From Dromaius novaehollandiae (Eukaryota; Chordata; Aves; Casuariiformes; Dromaiidae): a stretch of DNA of 64,000 nucleotides. Location of the stretch: contig NW_026991398.1 of the NCBI RefSeq assembly GCF_036370855.1, positions 1,984,001 to 2,048,000 of the forward strand, in the 5' to 3' direction. The notes under the pieces are model-generated. The model was not told the origin of the DNA, made no database searches, and saw nothing but the letters and a program-made list of their open reading frames with translations. Position 1 is the first letter of the stretch, and each line of letters opens with the position of its first letter. Position numbers and translations under genes: made by a program. Shown piece by piece: positions 1 through 12,060 of the stretch.

Positions 1-905
1 ACGAAGTGACTGAGGGCAAATTGTGCCTGACCAATCTGGCTGCCTTCTGTGATGGGATGACTGGCTGTGTGGACAAGGGGAGTGCAGTGCCTGCTGTATA
101 CTTTGAATGTCGGAAGGCCTTTGACATGGTCCTCCATAACTTCTTTGTAGCCAAACTGGGGAGAGGTGGGATGGAGGAGCAAGCAATGGAGGGTGTGGGA
201 AATGAGCTGGAGGTCGCCTGGCTCAAAGGGTGGAGAACAGCGGTACAAAGCCAAGGAGTCTTGAAAGACTTGGGGATTTGGCCAACAGAAACTTCATGGC
301 ATTGTACAAGGAGAAATGGCAGGTTGCTGTATCAGGGGGCAGAACAGCCTGTGCATCAGATTAGGCTGGGACTTGACCAGTAGAGGAGTGACCCTGAGGA
401 GAAGGAGCTGGAGGGTGCAAGAGATGCCACATGAGCCAGTGCTGCGTGCTCACCATAAATCAGGCCAGCTGCATACGGGGCTCCATTAGGGAGTGAGCGG
501 CCACCCAGACAAGGTGAATTATTATCCCCCTCGTCTCAGCACTGGTGTGGCCACATCTAGAATAGGGTGTCCCAGTGTGGGATGCCCTGTGCTGGAGGAA
601 TGGGGAGGAAATGGAGAGGGTGCAGAGGAGGTCTGCCAAGATGAGGTTAAGGGTCTAAAGGACAAGGCCTTTATGGAGAGGCTGAAGGACCTGGGCTTCT
701 TTAGCCTGGGGAAGGGGAGGCTGAGGGCAGTAGAGTCACTGATTGTCACTGTTTGAAGAATTGTTTCGGAGATGATGGAGCTTTTCTTGGTAGTGGGAAA
801 CAGCATGAGAAGGGGAAACAGCCACAAACTGCAGCTTGTGGGGTTCAGCTGTGACATTAGGAAATGTCACTTGAAGGGTAGTGCTGTGGTGCCAGAGGTC
901 ACCCA
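1..905 (+). mobile_element. CR1 LINE, 3' part (degraded)
   Basis: The + strand encodes decayed CR1 reverse-transcriptase text. A 'KAFD' box typical of CR1 RT is visible near 110-130, followed by the C-terminal part of ORF2 and the 3' region (a 'FMALYKEKWQ'-like stretch near 290-330, then the stretch corresponding to 'LFSLGK.RLR' near 695-725). Stops and frameshifts show it is dead. It is cut by the window start, so its 5' extent is unknown. The same CR1 piece recurs in inverted orientation at about 15360-15970, next to a copy of the same non-coding module, so the LINE and module were duplicated together. Confidence 0.8.
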
Positions 906-3900
906 GGAGGAGCCTGTGATCAGCCCCTGGCTTTGTGTTTCAAGGAAAAGCAAGTGAGGACAGAGAGACATCAGTAGAGGTGGAGATATCCTGCGGTGAA
1001 AGGAAGGTGGGGAAGCAGGTTGGGTATCTCCTGTCTGCAGGGAAACAGGCACAGGCATGGGACAGTGTAGGACAGCCTGTGGTGGAGACAGCCCAGGGCA
1101 CTGCCAGGGCTGAAAGCTCCCAACAGAACTGAGGTCGTTGTCCTCTTGTCTATGGCTGGCGTCTCTGCCAGCAAGGCCTCTGAGAAGATGCCCTTTCCTT
1201 AAAGGAGTGTATTTACAAGAGCAAGGTTTCTGTGAGCACCTGTAAAACAAAGATGTCTGCTTTTTAAGCTTTCTTTATTCTTCATGTTGCAGAATAAGTG
1301 ATGTCCACCCTCTCCAAATGGTATGGATCCAGAGTGTCTCCTAATGAGGTCTGGACATGGAGGAAAAGCAGCAGTTTTGATAAGAGACCTGCATGGACAA
1401 CCTTCCTCCCAGCTCCCCAACCCTGCAATTTCCCTCTTCAGCCACTGGGGACTTGCATCACTCTTGCTAAAATCTAACGCTTTTCCACTCAAGTCTCTAG
1501 CTGAATGTTACAGCTCCTCTGCACCAATTCCCACCTGCTTGCCTTAGACAACTAGCTGCAGACACAGGAGGATTTTTCTTAACTGCAAACAAAGAAAAAT
1601 AAAATATGATCAAGTTTACTAAAAAGTCAAATACACTCCTATAGTGTATGTTAAGTCCAAGCTGCCTCCAGTGAGCTCCACTTTCCACAAGCAATAACCT
1701 TCCTTGAAATGTTTTAGGTAGGAGAAATACAGCTAGATGGAAATACAGCTAAGGAGCTGGGTAAAGAGAGAGTTAGATTCTTGAAAGAGGAGGCAAGCTT
1801 CATACTCCCTGAAACTCAGAGCAGAGCTAGAAAGCTGAGTATCTGAATGGATAAAGAGCAAGGGGAGGAGGAAACCTGGAGAACTATGGAAAGTGCATAT
1901 GTCCAGATAGTCTGATGCAAAGAGGACTTTAGAAATGACCACTTTAATCAAGACACGGGGGAATATGTGAAAGATTCCTGAGATGCCATCCACAGCATAA
2001 CAGAGCAGTAATGCAAGTTGTCAGGGACAGATCAATTTTCTCCAGAGATGTACTCATATCAAAATTTCCACTATTTCATCATGGGAAAACATTGGCATTA
2101 AGATTAGTCAATCCTTTCAGCTGTTGAAAGTGTGCTCATATTTTTTAAATCTTGAAAACTGTTCTTCATCTTTCCAGGCAGAGCTCAGATGTCCAACCAC
2201 AAGCACCCAGTGGCACTTGGAGAGGCCCTGATGCATCTGAGGCACCTGTCTGGACCTGGCAGCTCTCCCATAGGACCTGCGGGAGACTGGAGCCCCTGGG
2301 AGCTGCAGATGGATGCTGGGCAGAGGGGAGCAGGGCACCTGCAATGGCACCACATATCCATGACCCTGTGGTGGCATCCCACCCCAGTTCTGAAAATCTC
2401 TTTCCTTCTGAAAACAAAAAAACAAAACAAAGAAAAACCACAAAATTCCCATAAAAGACCACTATATTAAAGAAAAGAAAACAAAGCAAAGAAGGACTGT
2501 AAGAACACAAAGAAGGCTGAAACTTGGAAACTGCAACCAAACTTTCCTTCGCTTTGGATCATTCTCTTAATTTCTTCCTCATTTTGTTTTGTATTGACTG
2601 TTTCTAGACCTTCCTGTTATAATCAGGCCTGCCCATTAAAACAGATATTTTTGTGCCTCGCACAGAGTCCAGTGCACCAACACCACCCCCAGCCCAGGGC
2701 TGCCCATGCCACTCCTCACTGCACAGAGTGAGTCACACACTGAGGTGTCGGGCTCTCTCGACTGACAGAGGCAAGCAGGGTGACCAGCTTCAGTGAAATG
2801 CTATATCTTTGGATGGCCAAATCTGCACAAACCTCAACACAGCTGTGTTCGAGTGATGTCTGAAAGGAATCCCTAAACATCTAGCCACACTCCTGTTTCC
2901 TTCCCTGCACAGTAAATGAAGTGCTATTGCATTTGAGGTGACAACAGGGAGGAGGCTGATCTCCCCCAATGCCAGGCCATTTTAGTGCACATGTCTATGT
3001 CTAACACAAGTGTCTGGACTTCCCTTTCTAGTCAAGGGAGAGAAATAAGATGTGCCCCAGAGAGGTCTTGAGAGATTTCTGGTGACCACCTAACGCTCCA
3101 GAAAGGTTCTCGTAGGTCCTGGGTCACATTTCCCACCTCCACATGGGCACACAGCCACCCCAGGGCATCTCAGGCAGCAATAGCCTCTATCTGTGGGCAA
3201 ATGAATAAAGGCCTCAACACCAACTTTAAGTCATAAGGTAAAACCCATTCAAAAAATAACTCTATGCAAGAGCTGAAAAAAATCCTCATTTCCACAACTT
3301 CAATTTTTTTTTATCAATTGGAGTGGATTTCTTATTTCTTTTCTTATTGTATATATTTATTATATACATATATATATATATTTATAGTTATTCATTCCTG
3401 ATACATTTCCTGCCAGCACTCTGCATGTAGAAGCTTTGTTCTGAGAAACGACTGTATTCAAATAGACATATTTCCTACCTCCCCTTCTGCCTCTCTGTCC
3501 TTCCTTCTGCATCTGCAGAGCATGGGGAGAGGCAGGCAAAGGGGACATGGCTGCAGTGCTGATTGTGAGGTCACTTCCACTGCAGCAGCCTGATTGGCCC
3601 TCAGCAGATGTGCTGGCCAGCAGGCATTGTGGTGTCACCTAGTGCATGAGAGAGCCCACCCAGCAGCAATGACAGCCCTGGGGAGGGGAGGGGGTGACAC
3701 AGGTGACAGGGACCCATCTGGGTGCTAACTGTGAGGGCACCTCTGCTGCAGCCACCCCACCAGCCCACGGCCAGCAGGCAGGCAGGCACGGCTCACGGCC
3801 ACCCTGCTCAGGACTCGCCCCTCTGCAGCGGACCTGCCACGGAGCAGTGCACAGCTCCTCGCCTAGATCTCCTCCGAGCCCAGGGAACCGCCCCTGCAGC

Positions 3901-4290
3901 CCAGGGACAGCACAGGCAGGATCTGGAAGGTTCAGCTCAGTGGCAGCTCGGTGTGCCCAACGTTTTGCATGATATGTTATTACCAGCCATGGGGGTTTTA
4001 CAGTGTGATACCAAGAAGATGTCACAGTGCGTGCACTAATGTACAGTTTGATGATGGGTGGGTGAGATGAACTGTGCAAGGCCTGCTGGGTCAGCCCTGG
4101 ACCACTCTAGAAGGAACTGACCCTCACTTGGTTTTTTCCACACCTCACTGCCAAGAGGGGACCTTTGTCCAAATTAGCTTCAGAACCACACTTGGGATTT
4201 CATCTCAGAGGGGGTTCGCTTGCAAAGAACAGTCCAGGACTGAGCTAATAGCCAGGCTGTGCCTGGGCTGATCAGGCTGTCAGAGGCTGA
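905..4290 (-). repeat. Module X, copy 1 (inverted segmental duplication)
   Basis: Non-coding block matching, in reverse complement, 13866-15360 (its 905-2000 part) and 60060-63990 (its 1250-4260 part). Landmarks are a purine-rich stretch at 1780-1900 matching the pyrimidine-rich stretches at 13925-14060 and 63020-63160, a block at 2160-2310 matching 62600-62750, and 3540-3760 matching 60580-60780. No open frame is consistently preserved between copies, so I read it as non-coding. Together with copy 3 it brackets almost the whole window as a long imperfect inverted repeat. Confidence 0.75.
3349..3388. repeat. TA-rich microsatellite
   Basis: Short run of TA dinucleotides with small interruptions inside module X copy 1. 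The equivalent position in copy 3 (about 61830-61860) is also TATA-rich but shorter. Confidence 0.8.
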
Positions 4291-4664
4291 GAGGATGAAG
4301 AAGCCAGGTGAGTCCATAGTGCTGTAATGATGAATTACCTCAGATGAGGACTAAGACCCTCTTTCAGCTGTAAAAGAAGCCTGTACGAGCAAGAGTGGAC
4401 GGACCTCCCCATGGTGGTTGTCCAAAACAAGGGGAGACAAATTCCAGCTGAAGAGCCCATGTGGCATGGGAGCAAGCCAACAGGAGAAAACCCTCCCTGC
4501 TGTCCTCTGGATGAACACAGGGCATGGGTTTAACACTCATGGGAGGGATTCAGCTCCCCTGAGGGCAAAATGTACATGTCTGAGCTTCAGGAAAGAAAGA
4601 CTGGAGAGGATGGCTCCATCTACTTCGAGGTGCAAACCATACAGGTAGAAAAATCGCACCCCAG

Positions 4665-7600
4665 GTACTGAGACACAAGTCACCTCACAGACTGCTGCTC
4701 CTTGCTCATCACTTGCAGAGACAGAAGTGACCTCACCATCATCTTCGTGGCCATGTGCCTCAGATTGGCCTCTGAGCTTTGGGGCCTATCAGCCCCTCAG
4801 AAACCAGTACTCTCACCATCATCTTCCAATGCTATATGCCTGCTGCTGGCAGGTCAGCTTCTTGGAGGGACATGACCCAGCTATGTGCCAGCTGCTATCC
4901 AGTCAGGTACTCATGCAGAAGTGACCTCACAATCACAATCCAACCCAGGTGCCTGCTGCTGGCCTATCAGGCACTCAGGCACAAGTGACCTCACAGACAG
5001 TTTCCAACTCCTGTGCTTGCTCCTGGCCCATCACCTTGCAGACACAGAAATCACCTCACAGTTCCCCTGTGCAGGGTCATGTGCCTCCTAAGGGCCTACA
5101 AGCTTCTGAGACACACTCTTCTCCTACAATACAGCCATGATACAACAGCTGTCTGCACTGCCATGCAGAGGGACCTCGGCAGGATGGGGAAATGGGCACA
5201 GAGGAACCTCATGAAGCTCCACACAGGGAAATGCCCATGAGAAAGAGTAACCCTATGCACCAGGACACACTGAGCGCTGACTGGATGGACAGCAGCTTTG
5301 CAGAGAAGGACCTGGGGGTGCTGGTAGACAACAGGAAGCAGCATGAGGCAGCAACATGTCCTCGTGGCAAAGAAAGCCAATGGCTTCCTGGGCTGCACTG
5401 GGAAGAGTGTTGCCAGCAGGGCGAGGGCTCTGTGCCTGCAGGCTCTGTGTCAGCAGGCTCTGTGCCTGCTGTCTAATCAGGTCCTCAGGCACAAGTGATC
5501 TCAGAAGCACATTCCCATGCTGTGAGCCTGCTGCCTAACGCCTTCTCCAGGATAAGTGACCTCACAGGCACTTCCACATCCACGTGCTGCTGCTGGACCA
5601 TCATCTTCAGAGACAGAAGTGACATCACTGTCATCTTCACAGCCAGGGTCCTCCTAGTAGCTTAGGAACTTCCAAGACATAATTCACCTCATCATAACTT
5701 TGCCACCCATCAGCCTCTTAGTGGCCCATCAGCTGATCAGCTACAAAGAACCTCACAAACAACATCCAAGCCCACACACCAGCTGCCGGCCTTTCAGCTT
5801 CCTGATGGATGTGACCCAGCTACGTGCCTGCTGTTGTCCAGTCAGGTACTTGGGCAGAAGGGACCTCACAATCAATATTCAAGTCGTGTGCCTGCTGCTG
5901 GCCAATCAGCTGCAGAGACAGGAGTGACCACAAAACCTACATCCTAGCCCTGTGCCTGTTGGTGGCCTATCAGGTACTCAGGCAGACGTGACCTCACACC
6001 CACTGACCCCACACAGGAGTCAAGTACTGGCCTATTGGCTTTGCACATACTTGCATTTCTGTATTGCTGTAGAGATCTGCAGGTGCCAATCTCTCCTCTG
6101 GGCACAGTCACCACACCACAAAGTCACCTCACCACCAGCAGCTGCTGGCCTAGCAGTTGCTCAGGTAGAAGTGACCTCACAAGTGCCTGCCCCCACCAGG
6201 TGCCTGCTCCTGGCCTATGGCTTCAGAGACACAAGTTTCCTCAAAATACCTTCCCCAGCCACCAACATGCTGCTGCCCTACCATTTCCTCTGCCAAGCAG
6301 ACCTCACAAGCAACTGCCACACCCATCTGCCTGCTGCTGGCCTATCAGGGACGCAGGCACAAGTGACCTCACCAGCAAATTCCCAAGCCGTTAGCCAAGT
6401 GTGAACCTTGAAGAGAGAAGTGACCTCACAGCGACTTTCCCAGCAATGTGCCTCCACACAGTCTACAGTTAAAAAAAACAAAGTCTGTCAGGCACTGAGA
6501 GGGGTGAGCTCACAGACATTTTTTCCTGCCATGTGCCTATTGCTGGCCTATCACAGACGGACACACAACTGACCTCATCAGCACACTCTCCACTTCACAG
6601 CCTGCTGCTGGCCTATCAGCTTCTCACTCAGAAGGCACCTCACAGGCACCTTTACAGCCAGGCGCCTGCTGCAGCCCCAGAGGCTGCTGGGACAGGAGGG
6701 ACCTCCGAGTCAGTTCCCAGCCAGGTACCAGCTGCTGGCCTGCCAGCTGCTCTGTCTGCAGTGACCTCCCAAGGGACTTCCCAGGCAGGGGCCTGCTGCT
6801 GGCCTATCAGGGACTCAGAAGGAGATGACCTCACAGTCCCCTTCACAGCCATGTGCTTGTCACTGGCGTATAAGCCTCTGAGACAGCAGCTACATCACGA
6901 GAACTTCTCCAGCCGTTGGACAAATGCTGACCTACCACCTGCTCAGGCAGAAGTGATCTCAAAAGCACAGATCCCCGCCGTGGACCTGCTGCTGTTCCAT
7001 TAACTGCTCAGGCAGCAGTGACCTCACAGGCACCTTTCCAGCCACAGCTCTGCTGCCATCCAAGCAGCTCATCAGTCACAAGTGACCTCACAATCAACAG
7101 CCAAGTCTTGATCCTGCAGCTGGCCTATCAGCTACTCCAGCAGAAGTGACCTCATCACCAGTAGCTGAGCCATGTGCCTCCTACTGGCCTGGCAGCTACT
7201 GACCAAGAGCTGATTTGACAATGGTGATCTTGTGGCACAGCTCTTGCAGACAGCCATGACCTCCCTGCCCACACCCCAGGCATGCAGCTATTGCCCCTGC
7301 AGCTCCCCCTGCCCTCCCCAAGACTAAGCCAGCTCCAGAATGGCCTCCCTGAGTCACATCATGACATCACAGATTCACATCATCCCCTCACCATGCTCAC
7401 AGGGCAGCCAAACACCCCTCAGCTACCAGGTACTACACCAAAAAATCAGCACCTACACCTAGCCTATCACATATTGGTGCAACGGTTACCTCACAATCCA
7501 GTTCAAAGCCATATGCCTGAAGCTGCCCTAAAAGTGTCTGAGTCACAAATGACCTCACAAGCACAAATGGTAGCAATATGCCATCTGCTTGGTTATCCGG

Positions 7601-8015
7601 TAATGAGGCACAAGTGACCTCACTATCAGCCTTGAAGCCGTCGCCTAGCTGCTCGCCTGAAACACACTCAGGAAAATGTGACCTCACAAGCACAGAGCGC
7701 AGCTGTGTCCCTGCTGCTGGCCTCTACGGTACTCAGGAAGAAGTGACCTCACAGTCTGCCCCAAAGCCATGGTCCTGCTGTTGGCCTGTTATGTTCTGAG
7801 GCAGAAGGGAGCTCAGAAGCACAACACCGCAGTGTTCCTGCAGCCTGCCTCTCGGGCAGCACTGAGACACGAGGGACCTCACCAGCATCACCAAAGCTAT
7901 GTGCGTGCTGTTGGCCTACCAGGCTCAGAGGCACAACTGACCTCACAAGCACAAACGGCATCGACGTGCCTGCTGCTGGCCTAGCTGGTACCGAGTCACA
8001 AGTGACCGGAAAAGT
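4665..8015 (+). repeat. Degenerate ~64-bp tandem satellite with GTGACCTCAC core
   Basis: About 40 to 50 diverged head-to-tail units. The recurring elements are CTGCTGGCCTATCAG, then ACTCAGGCA, then AAGTGACCTCAC, then a variable AGCA..TTCC..GCCATGTGC. Spacing between successive cores is 62 to 66 bases (for example cores near 7550, 7612, 7678 and 7742). The array is interrupted by a CR1 fragment at about 5155-5470. Open frames up to 156 codons run through it but follow the repeat period and not codon constraint, so they are not called as genes. A single related unit sits in module X (see 60690-60770 and its inverted counterpart near 3550-3640). Function unknown. Confidence 0.85.
5155..5470 (+). 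mobile_element. CR1 LINE fragment inside the satellite
   Basis: The + strand shows the CR1 ORF2 C-terminal hallmark 'EKDLGVLVDN' at about 5300-5330. It is followed by the 'KANGFLGCT..SVASRA'-type text up to about 5430. It splits the satellite array, so it inserted after the array had formed, or an array rearrangement moved it there. Confidence 0.85.
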
Positions 8016-8019
8016 GCAA

Positions 8020-9735
8020 ACCTTCACAGAGGAGAAGCTCACCTGGGCCACTCGCATGGCCCTTGAGTACGCTGTTATCACTCCGTACAGAAAAGTCCTG
8101 TGCAAATGGCTCTCATCTCCTGGCAGGATTCTCTCCAGGTCATGGCACATCTCCACTCTGTCACCCTGGCACCAAATCACAAAAGGGAACAATTGCACTT
8201 GCATTTCCTTTACCATCGAGTCCTAGCTGTGACCCTTTGCACTGGAGCACCTACACAATGACAGCAGGAGGCCACTGCCATTTCTAGTGCCAAGGTACAG
8301 AGATCAGCTGTGGGAGCAGCTGCACTGGAAAGGGTTTCAGACACTGTCACGTCAACTCAGCACTGCAGCAGGCATTAACCTGATGCCAGACCTCGGCTGT
8401 GCCAGCTAGTCTGCAAACACACTGTCTCTGCAGGACAGAGCTGGCTCTTCTGCTAGATACAACCAAGTGCCAGCAAGAACAGATGGAGGCAGGACACTCG
8501 CCACTTGCACACTCCCCAGGCACTGCTCTGCTCTCTGCCTTCCCCTGGCTCCTCAGCTCAGACACACAGGGAAGCTCTTGTGGTGACACCAGGAGGTGGC
8601 CAAGGCACTCCAGGCTCACAAGGCAGGTGCAAATGATCAGCACAAGCTCAGGGACAGAGCTGGCTCCTTGGGTGATGCTGCTCCTTTCAGAGGGAAGAAG
8701 CCTGCTTTCTTTGGGCAGAGCAGGCTGCTGCTTTCCACCCCCATCCCCTCAGGAACCTCCAGCTAGGGATGGGGGGATGGGGATTTTGTTCAGTAATATA
8801 AAAGTTTCAGATACGCTGTAGAAACCTTTGAGAGTGCTGAAGGCCTCCTGAGCCCAAAGTAACCTCGGTTCCTTTGCTTCAGTTCCTTGGACAAGGAGCC
8901 TCTGTGAAGGGGAAAAAGGCTGCAGAGGCTTTGACATGAGGCCCAAGCAAGAAGACAGCCCCAGACTGGAGGTCTGCTGAAATGCCAGCTGTCCTGGCTG
9001 CGCAGGCTCTGCAGCAGCAGTCTGGGCTCCACAGCTGGGTTCAGAGAGCACTGAGGGCTGGGTGCCACGGGCAACCTGGCCCTGGGCACATCTTCACCCC
9101 TCACAGAGCCAGGAGCTGTGAGATTACCTCAGTTCAAGCTACAGAGGCTTTGGGGCACTCAGACAAAGGCACTGAAGAGATGCCGGCATTTAATTATAAG
9201 GGTCTTGGACTCATCCTATATGGCACCACAACCTTCTAGGAAAGGGAGGGGGCACAACAGCATTTGCTGAGCAGGCTGGCAGTAACAGCATTTGTGGGAT
9301 GTGGAATTAGCAGCACAGCAGAGGTACTGGGAGGGGAACCCACACCCCAAGTCACCCACGGAAGCCCGGCGCATTTATGGAAGCCTTCGCATCCATACAT
9401 AGCCTCATCTCATTCATTTGCAGCTGTTTTCACAGAGGGCTCACCATGTTGCCAGAGATGTTGACAGGTACAGGGACACACCCTGGCATGCAGCCTCCAT
9501 CCTCAGTGGCTCTAGCACTGCACCGGCAACCTACATGAGTGGAGCAACCTAGAAAGAAAGAAAGAATCAGACTGTTACTGTCAGTTCTGCTGGCCTTGCA
9601 GAGTCACAGTAGTCAGGGGCGAATGTCTCCCCTCTGTGCTGGGCTGTATTTGTGAGAGCACAGCCGGCAGGGCCACCGAGATGTTCTATTGCTCCTTCTG
9701 GCACAGGGCAGACCATGTCTGTATACTGGCTCCTG
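8020..9735. other. Intergenic, no gene seen
   Basis: Mixed-composition DNA with no conserved frame, RNA gene or clear mobile element. Short open frames (up to 155 codons on the minus strand near 7749-8216) run into the satellite and have no recognisable domain. A short GAAA microsatellite lies at about 9553-9566. Confidence 0.5.
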
Positions 9736-9739
9736 TTTG

Positions 9740-10205
9740 GTCTCTCCAATTCTAGAAAGGCACTAGCACACAGGAGGGAATCCAGCACGGGGACACCAAG
9801 ATGGTCAGGGGCTGGAGCATGAGGCATACATATGAGAAGAGGTTGGGAGAGCTGGGTTTGTCCAGCCTAAGCAAGAGAAGGCCAAGGGGGATCTTCATGC
9901 TGTGCACAGCTACCTTATGGAGGGCACAGAGAAGACAGAGCTAGATTTTCTTGGAAGTGCACACTAATAGCACAAATTGGACAATGGGAAATTCTTCTTA
10001 GATGTCTCTTCTGTGGCTTCTTAGATTTTTCTCCATGAGGGTGGCCAAACTGTGGCACAGGGATCCAGAGAGGTTCTCAGATCTCCAGCCTCAGAGATAA
10101 TCAAACCTTCACTGGAAAAGGCCCCAAGATACCTCCTCTCCTGGGACCTGCCTTGAGCAGGGCATTGGATCCCCACCTCCAGATGTCTTCTCCATTGCAG
10201 GCTCA
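9740..10205 (+). mobile_element. CR1 LINE 3' fragment
   Basis: Contains the CR1 3' signature order: GGTCAGGGGCTGGAGCA (near 9805), then GAGAGCTGGGTTTGTCCAGCC (near 9845-9865), then the terminal 'TTGAGCAGGGCATTGGA' near 10152-10170. Heavily diverged and without an open frame. Confidence 0.75.
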
Positions 10206-10900
10206 AGGAATTTGCTCTTCTGATATTGTTGCCAAGGGGACCAGCAGCTTTGGAGATGCCACTTCCGCCGGTGACCAAGAACAGGTGTCTCAGAGCCACC
10301 CATCCACATCCAGAGCCACAGTCCTCATCGAGGTCTCCCAGAAGGACACCGTGATGGCAGGCTGGGCTCTGGAAGAAGAGCACTGCTCTCGCCAGCCAAC
10401 TCCTCCCATGCTCAGCAGCAAAACACTGGGGCCAACACACAGCTCCACCACAGGGCACCCCGCACTGGGACACACCACTACCCCCACACCTCACAGAGGG
10501 TTGGCAGCCAATACACGCCTCTGCATCAGCGACACACAGGGCACAGCACCACACAGGGCAGCAGACAGGGAACCCCCAAGCACCCCAAAGCACAGAAAGT
10601 CCAACTCTCCATCTCCTCAATTCCCTTCTGGTCCTCCACGGCCTTGCAGCAGGCACTGCCTCTGAACAGCCACTCGCAGCCCGGGGCCTGCTCACTTCCC
10701 ACCTCCAGGAAACAGAGCAGAAGGGCTCTCACAGGGGCTGATCAGGCAGCTCTTGCCTCTCGCTTGTGCCTCAACTTCTCTGAAAGCCTCTCAGAGCCCT
10801 TCGGAAATGCCGTTTTCAGAACAGAAGAGATCCCTGGAAAGGGCCCTCGCGAGGACACCAGCAGCCTGCTCAGCCTTTGCCCAGCAGCTCCCAAACGCAG
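10205..10900. other. Intergenic, no gene seen
   Basis: GC-moderate sequence between a CR1 fragment and a CpG-rich island. Overlapping open frames on both strands (such as 10021-10695 minus and 10153-10665 plus) have no recognisable domain and low-complexity composition, so none is called. Confidence 0.45.
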
Positions 10901-10949
10901 CTCTGAGCAGCACCTGGGGGCTGCGATGGCAGCAGCAGCTCCGGAAAAG

Positions 10950-12060
10950 GCTGGACAAGGGGTCTGTGACCCAGGGCAGGGGCAAAGCTTCCTGCTCCCA
11001 AACCCCCCCCAGCCGCCCCGGCCCAGCTGCTTGGGGGCAGCCGGCACGTCTGGCTCGCAGGGCAGCTGCCCCGGGGCCAGGGCGCTTTGTCCCGTGCTCC
11101 TGGCCCCACCAGCCCCTGCTGCAGCTCTGGGAGGAAAGCAGCCCCGCGGCAGCACCGCTGCCCCTGCCCCAGCGGGAGGGCACCCGCCGCCATCGGTATG
11201 CGCCCGCATCCCCGCCGTCCCCGCTCGCACCCGCCCTTGCCTGGCCCCTGGCTCCCACTTTGATCCCGCCCCACTTCCAGGCCTGGGTTTTTCCACATGC
11301 TGCACTCCGACTGGCTGACAGAGCCACCAGTCAAGCCCATCTCCGCCCTCCTCCTCACACCAGCCAATAAAAGGCAGCACTGGGGCATTGCCGAGGGAAC
11401 ATTCCAGCCTCCTGCCCTGGCAGCCAGCTCTGCCCCTCCTCGCCCCTCCCCCTCCGCGGTGGGGCGCCATGTTGTGGGTGGGAGCGCGGGGTGCGGTGGA
11501 GCCTGGGGGCAGCCCGGCGCCGTGTGCCCGGGCAGTTTAGGGTGCCGGGCCCTGGCTGCTGCCCCGCAGGATCTGGGCTCTGCCGCAGGGGCCCCGCAGG
11601 GCTCCTGGCTGCCCTGCACCCGGGGGCCATGCCGGGTGCGGGGGAGAAGCCCCAGGGCTGGTGCTGGTGCTGGCTCTGGCGCCGGTGTGGGGGCCCTTGG
11701 CATGGCCGGGGCGCCGGAGCCGCGGGTAGCTTCCTGCTGCCCCCAGGCAGGGCAGGGCAGGGCCCTCTGGTCCTCTGTCCCCTGGGTCCCCAGCCCCCTG
11801 CCCACAGCAGCCCTGGGGCTCAGCAGCCCTCGCACTGCACCCGGCAGGGCTGGGCCGCGGCCAGGCAGGGGCTGCTCTCTGCGGGGCCGGGCTGGGACCC
11901 GGTGCGTCGCTCCGCAGGGCTGAGGAGCCCCGGGGCCCTGGGACAGCCAGGGCCAGAACAGCTCTGGGCCTGTCGGTGCTGGGCAGTGGAGGTGTGGGGC
12001 TGGGAGGGGGTGGGGGAGATGGCCCTGCTGGGCTCCCCCCAGCACTGCCCCCCACGGCTC
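10950..12060. promoter_or_regulatory. CpG-rich, promoter-like island
   Basis: Clearly more GC- and CpG-rich than its surroundings (for example 10990-11070, 11450-11560, 11620-11730). A CCAAT box at 11364-11368 overlaps a TATA-like AATAAAAGG at 11366-11374. A GGCGCCATGTTG element, close to a YY1 site, lies near 11463-11474. This resembles a vertebrate promoter island. All six frames are long because stops are rare in GC-rich DNA (up to 391 codons), with proline, alanine and glycine-rich products in every frame, so no coding region is called. The first ATG after the TATA-like box (11469) opens only about 23 codons. It could drive an unseen spliced or non-coding transcript, or be a relic. Confidence 0.4.

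Noticed and set aside
5952-7003. Frames of 150 and 156 codons
   Set aside because: Run through the ~64-bp satellite; the unit length is not a multiple of 3, so no stable protein repeat exists.
4665-8015. CRISPR-like array
   Set aside because: Eukaryotic context, no spacer/repeat division, repeats diverged along their whole length, and no cas genes.
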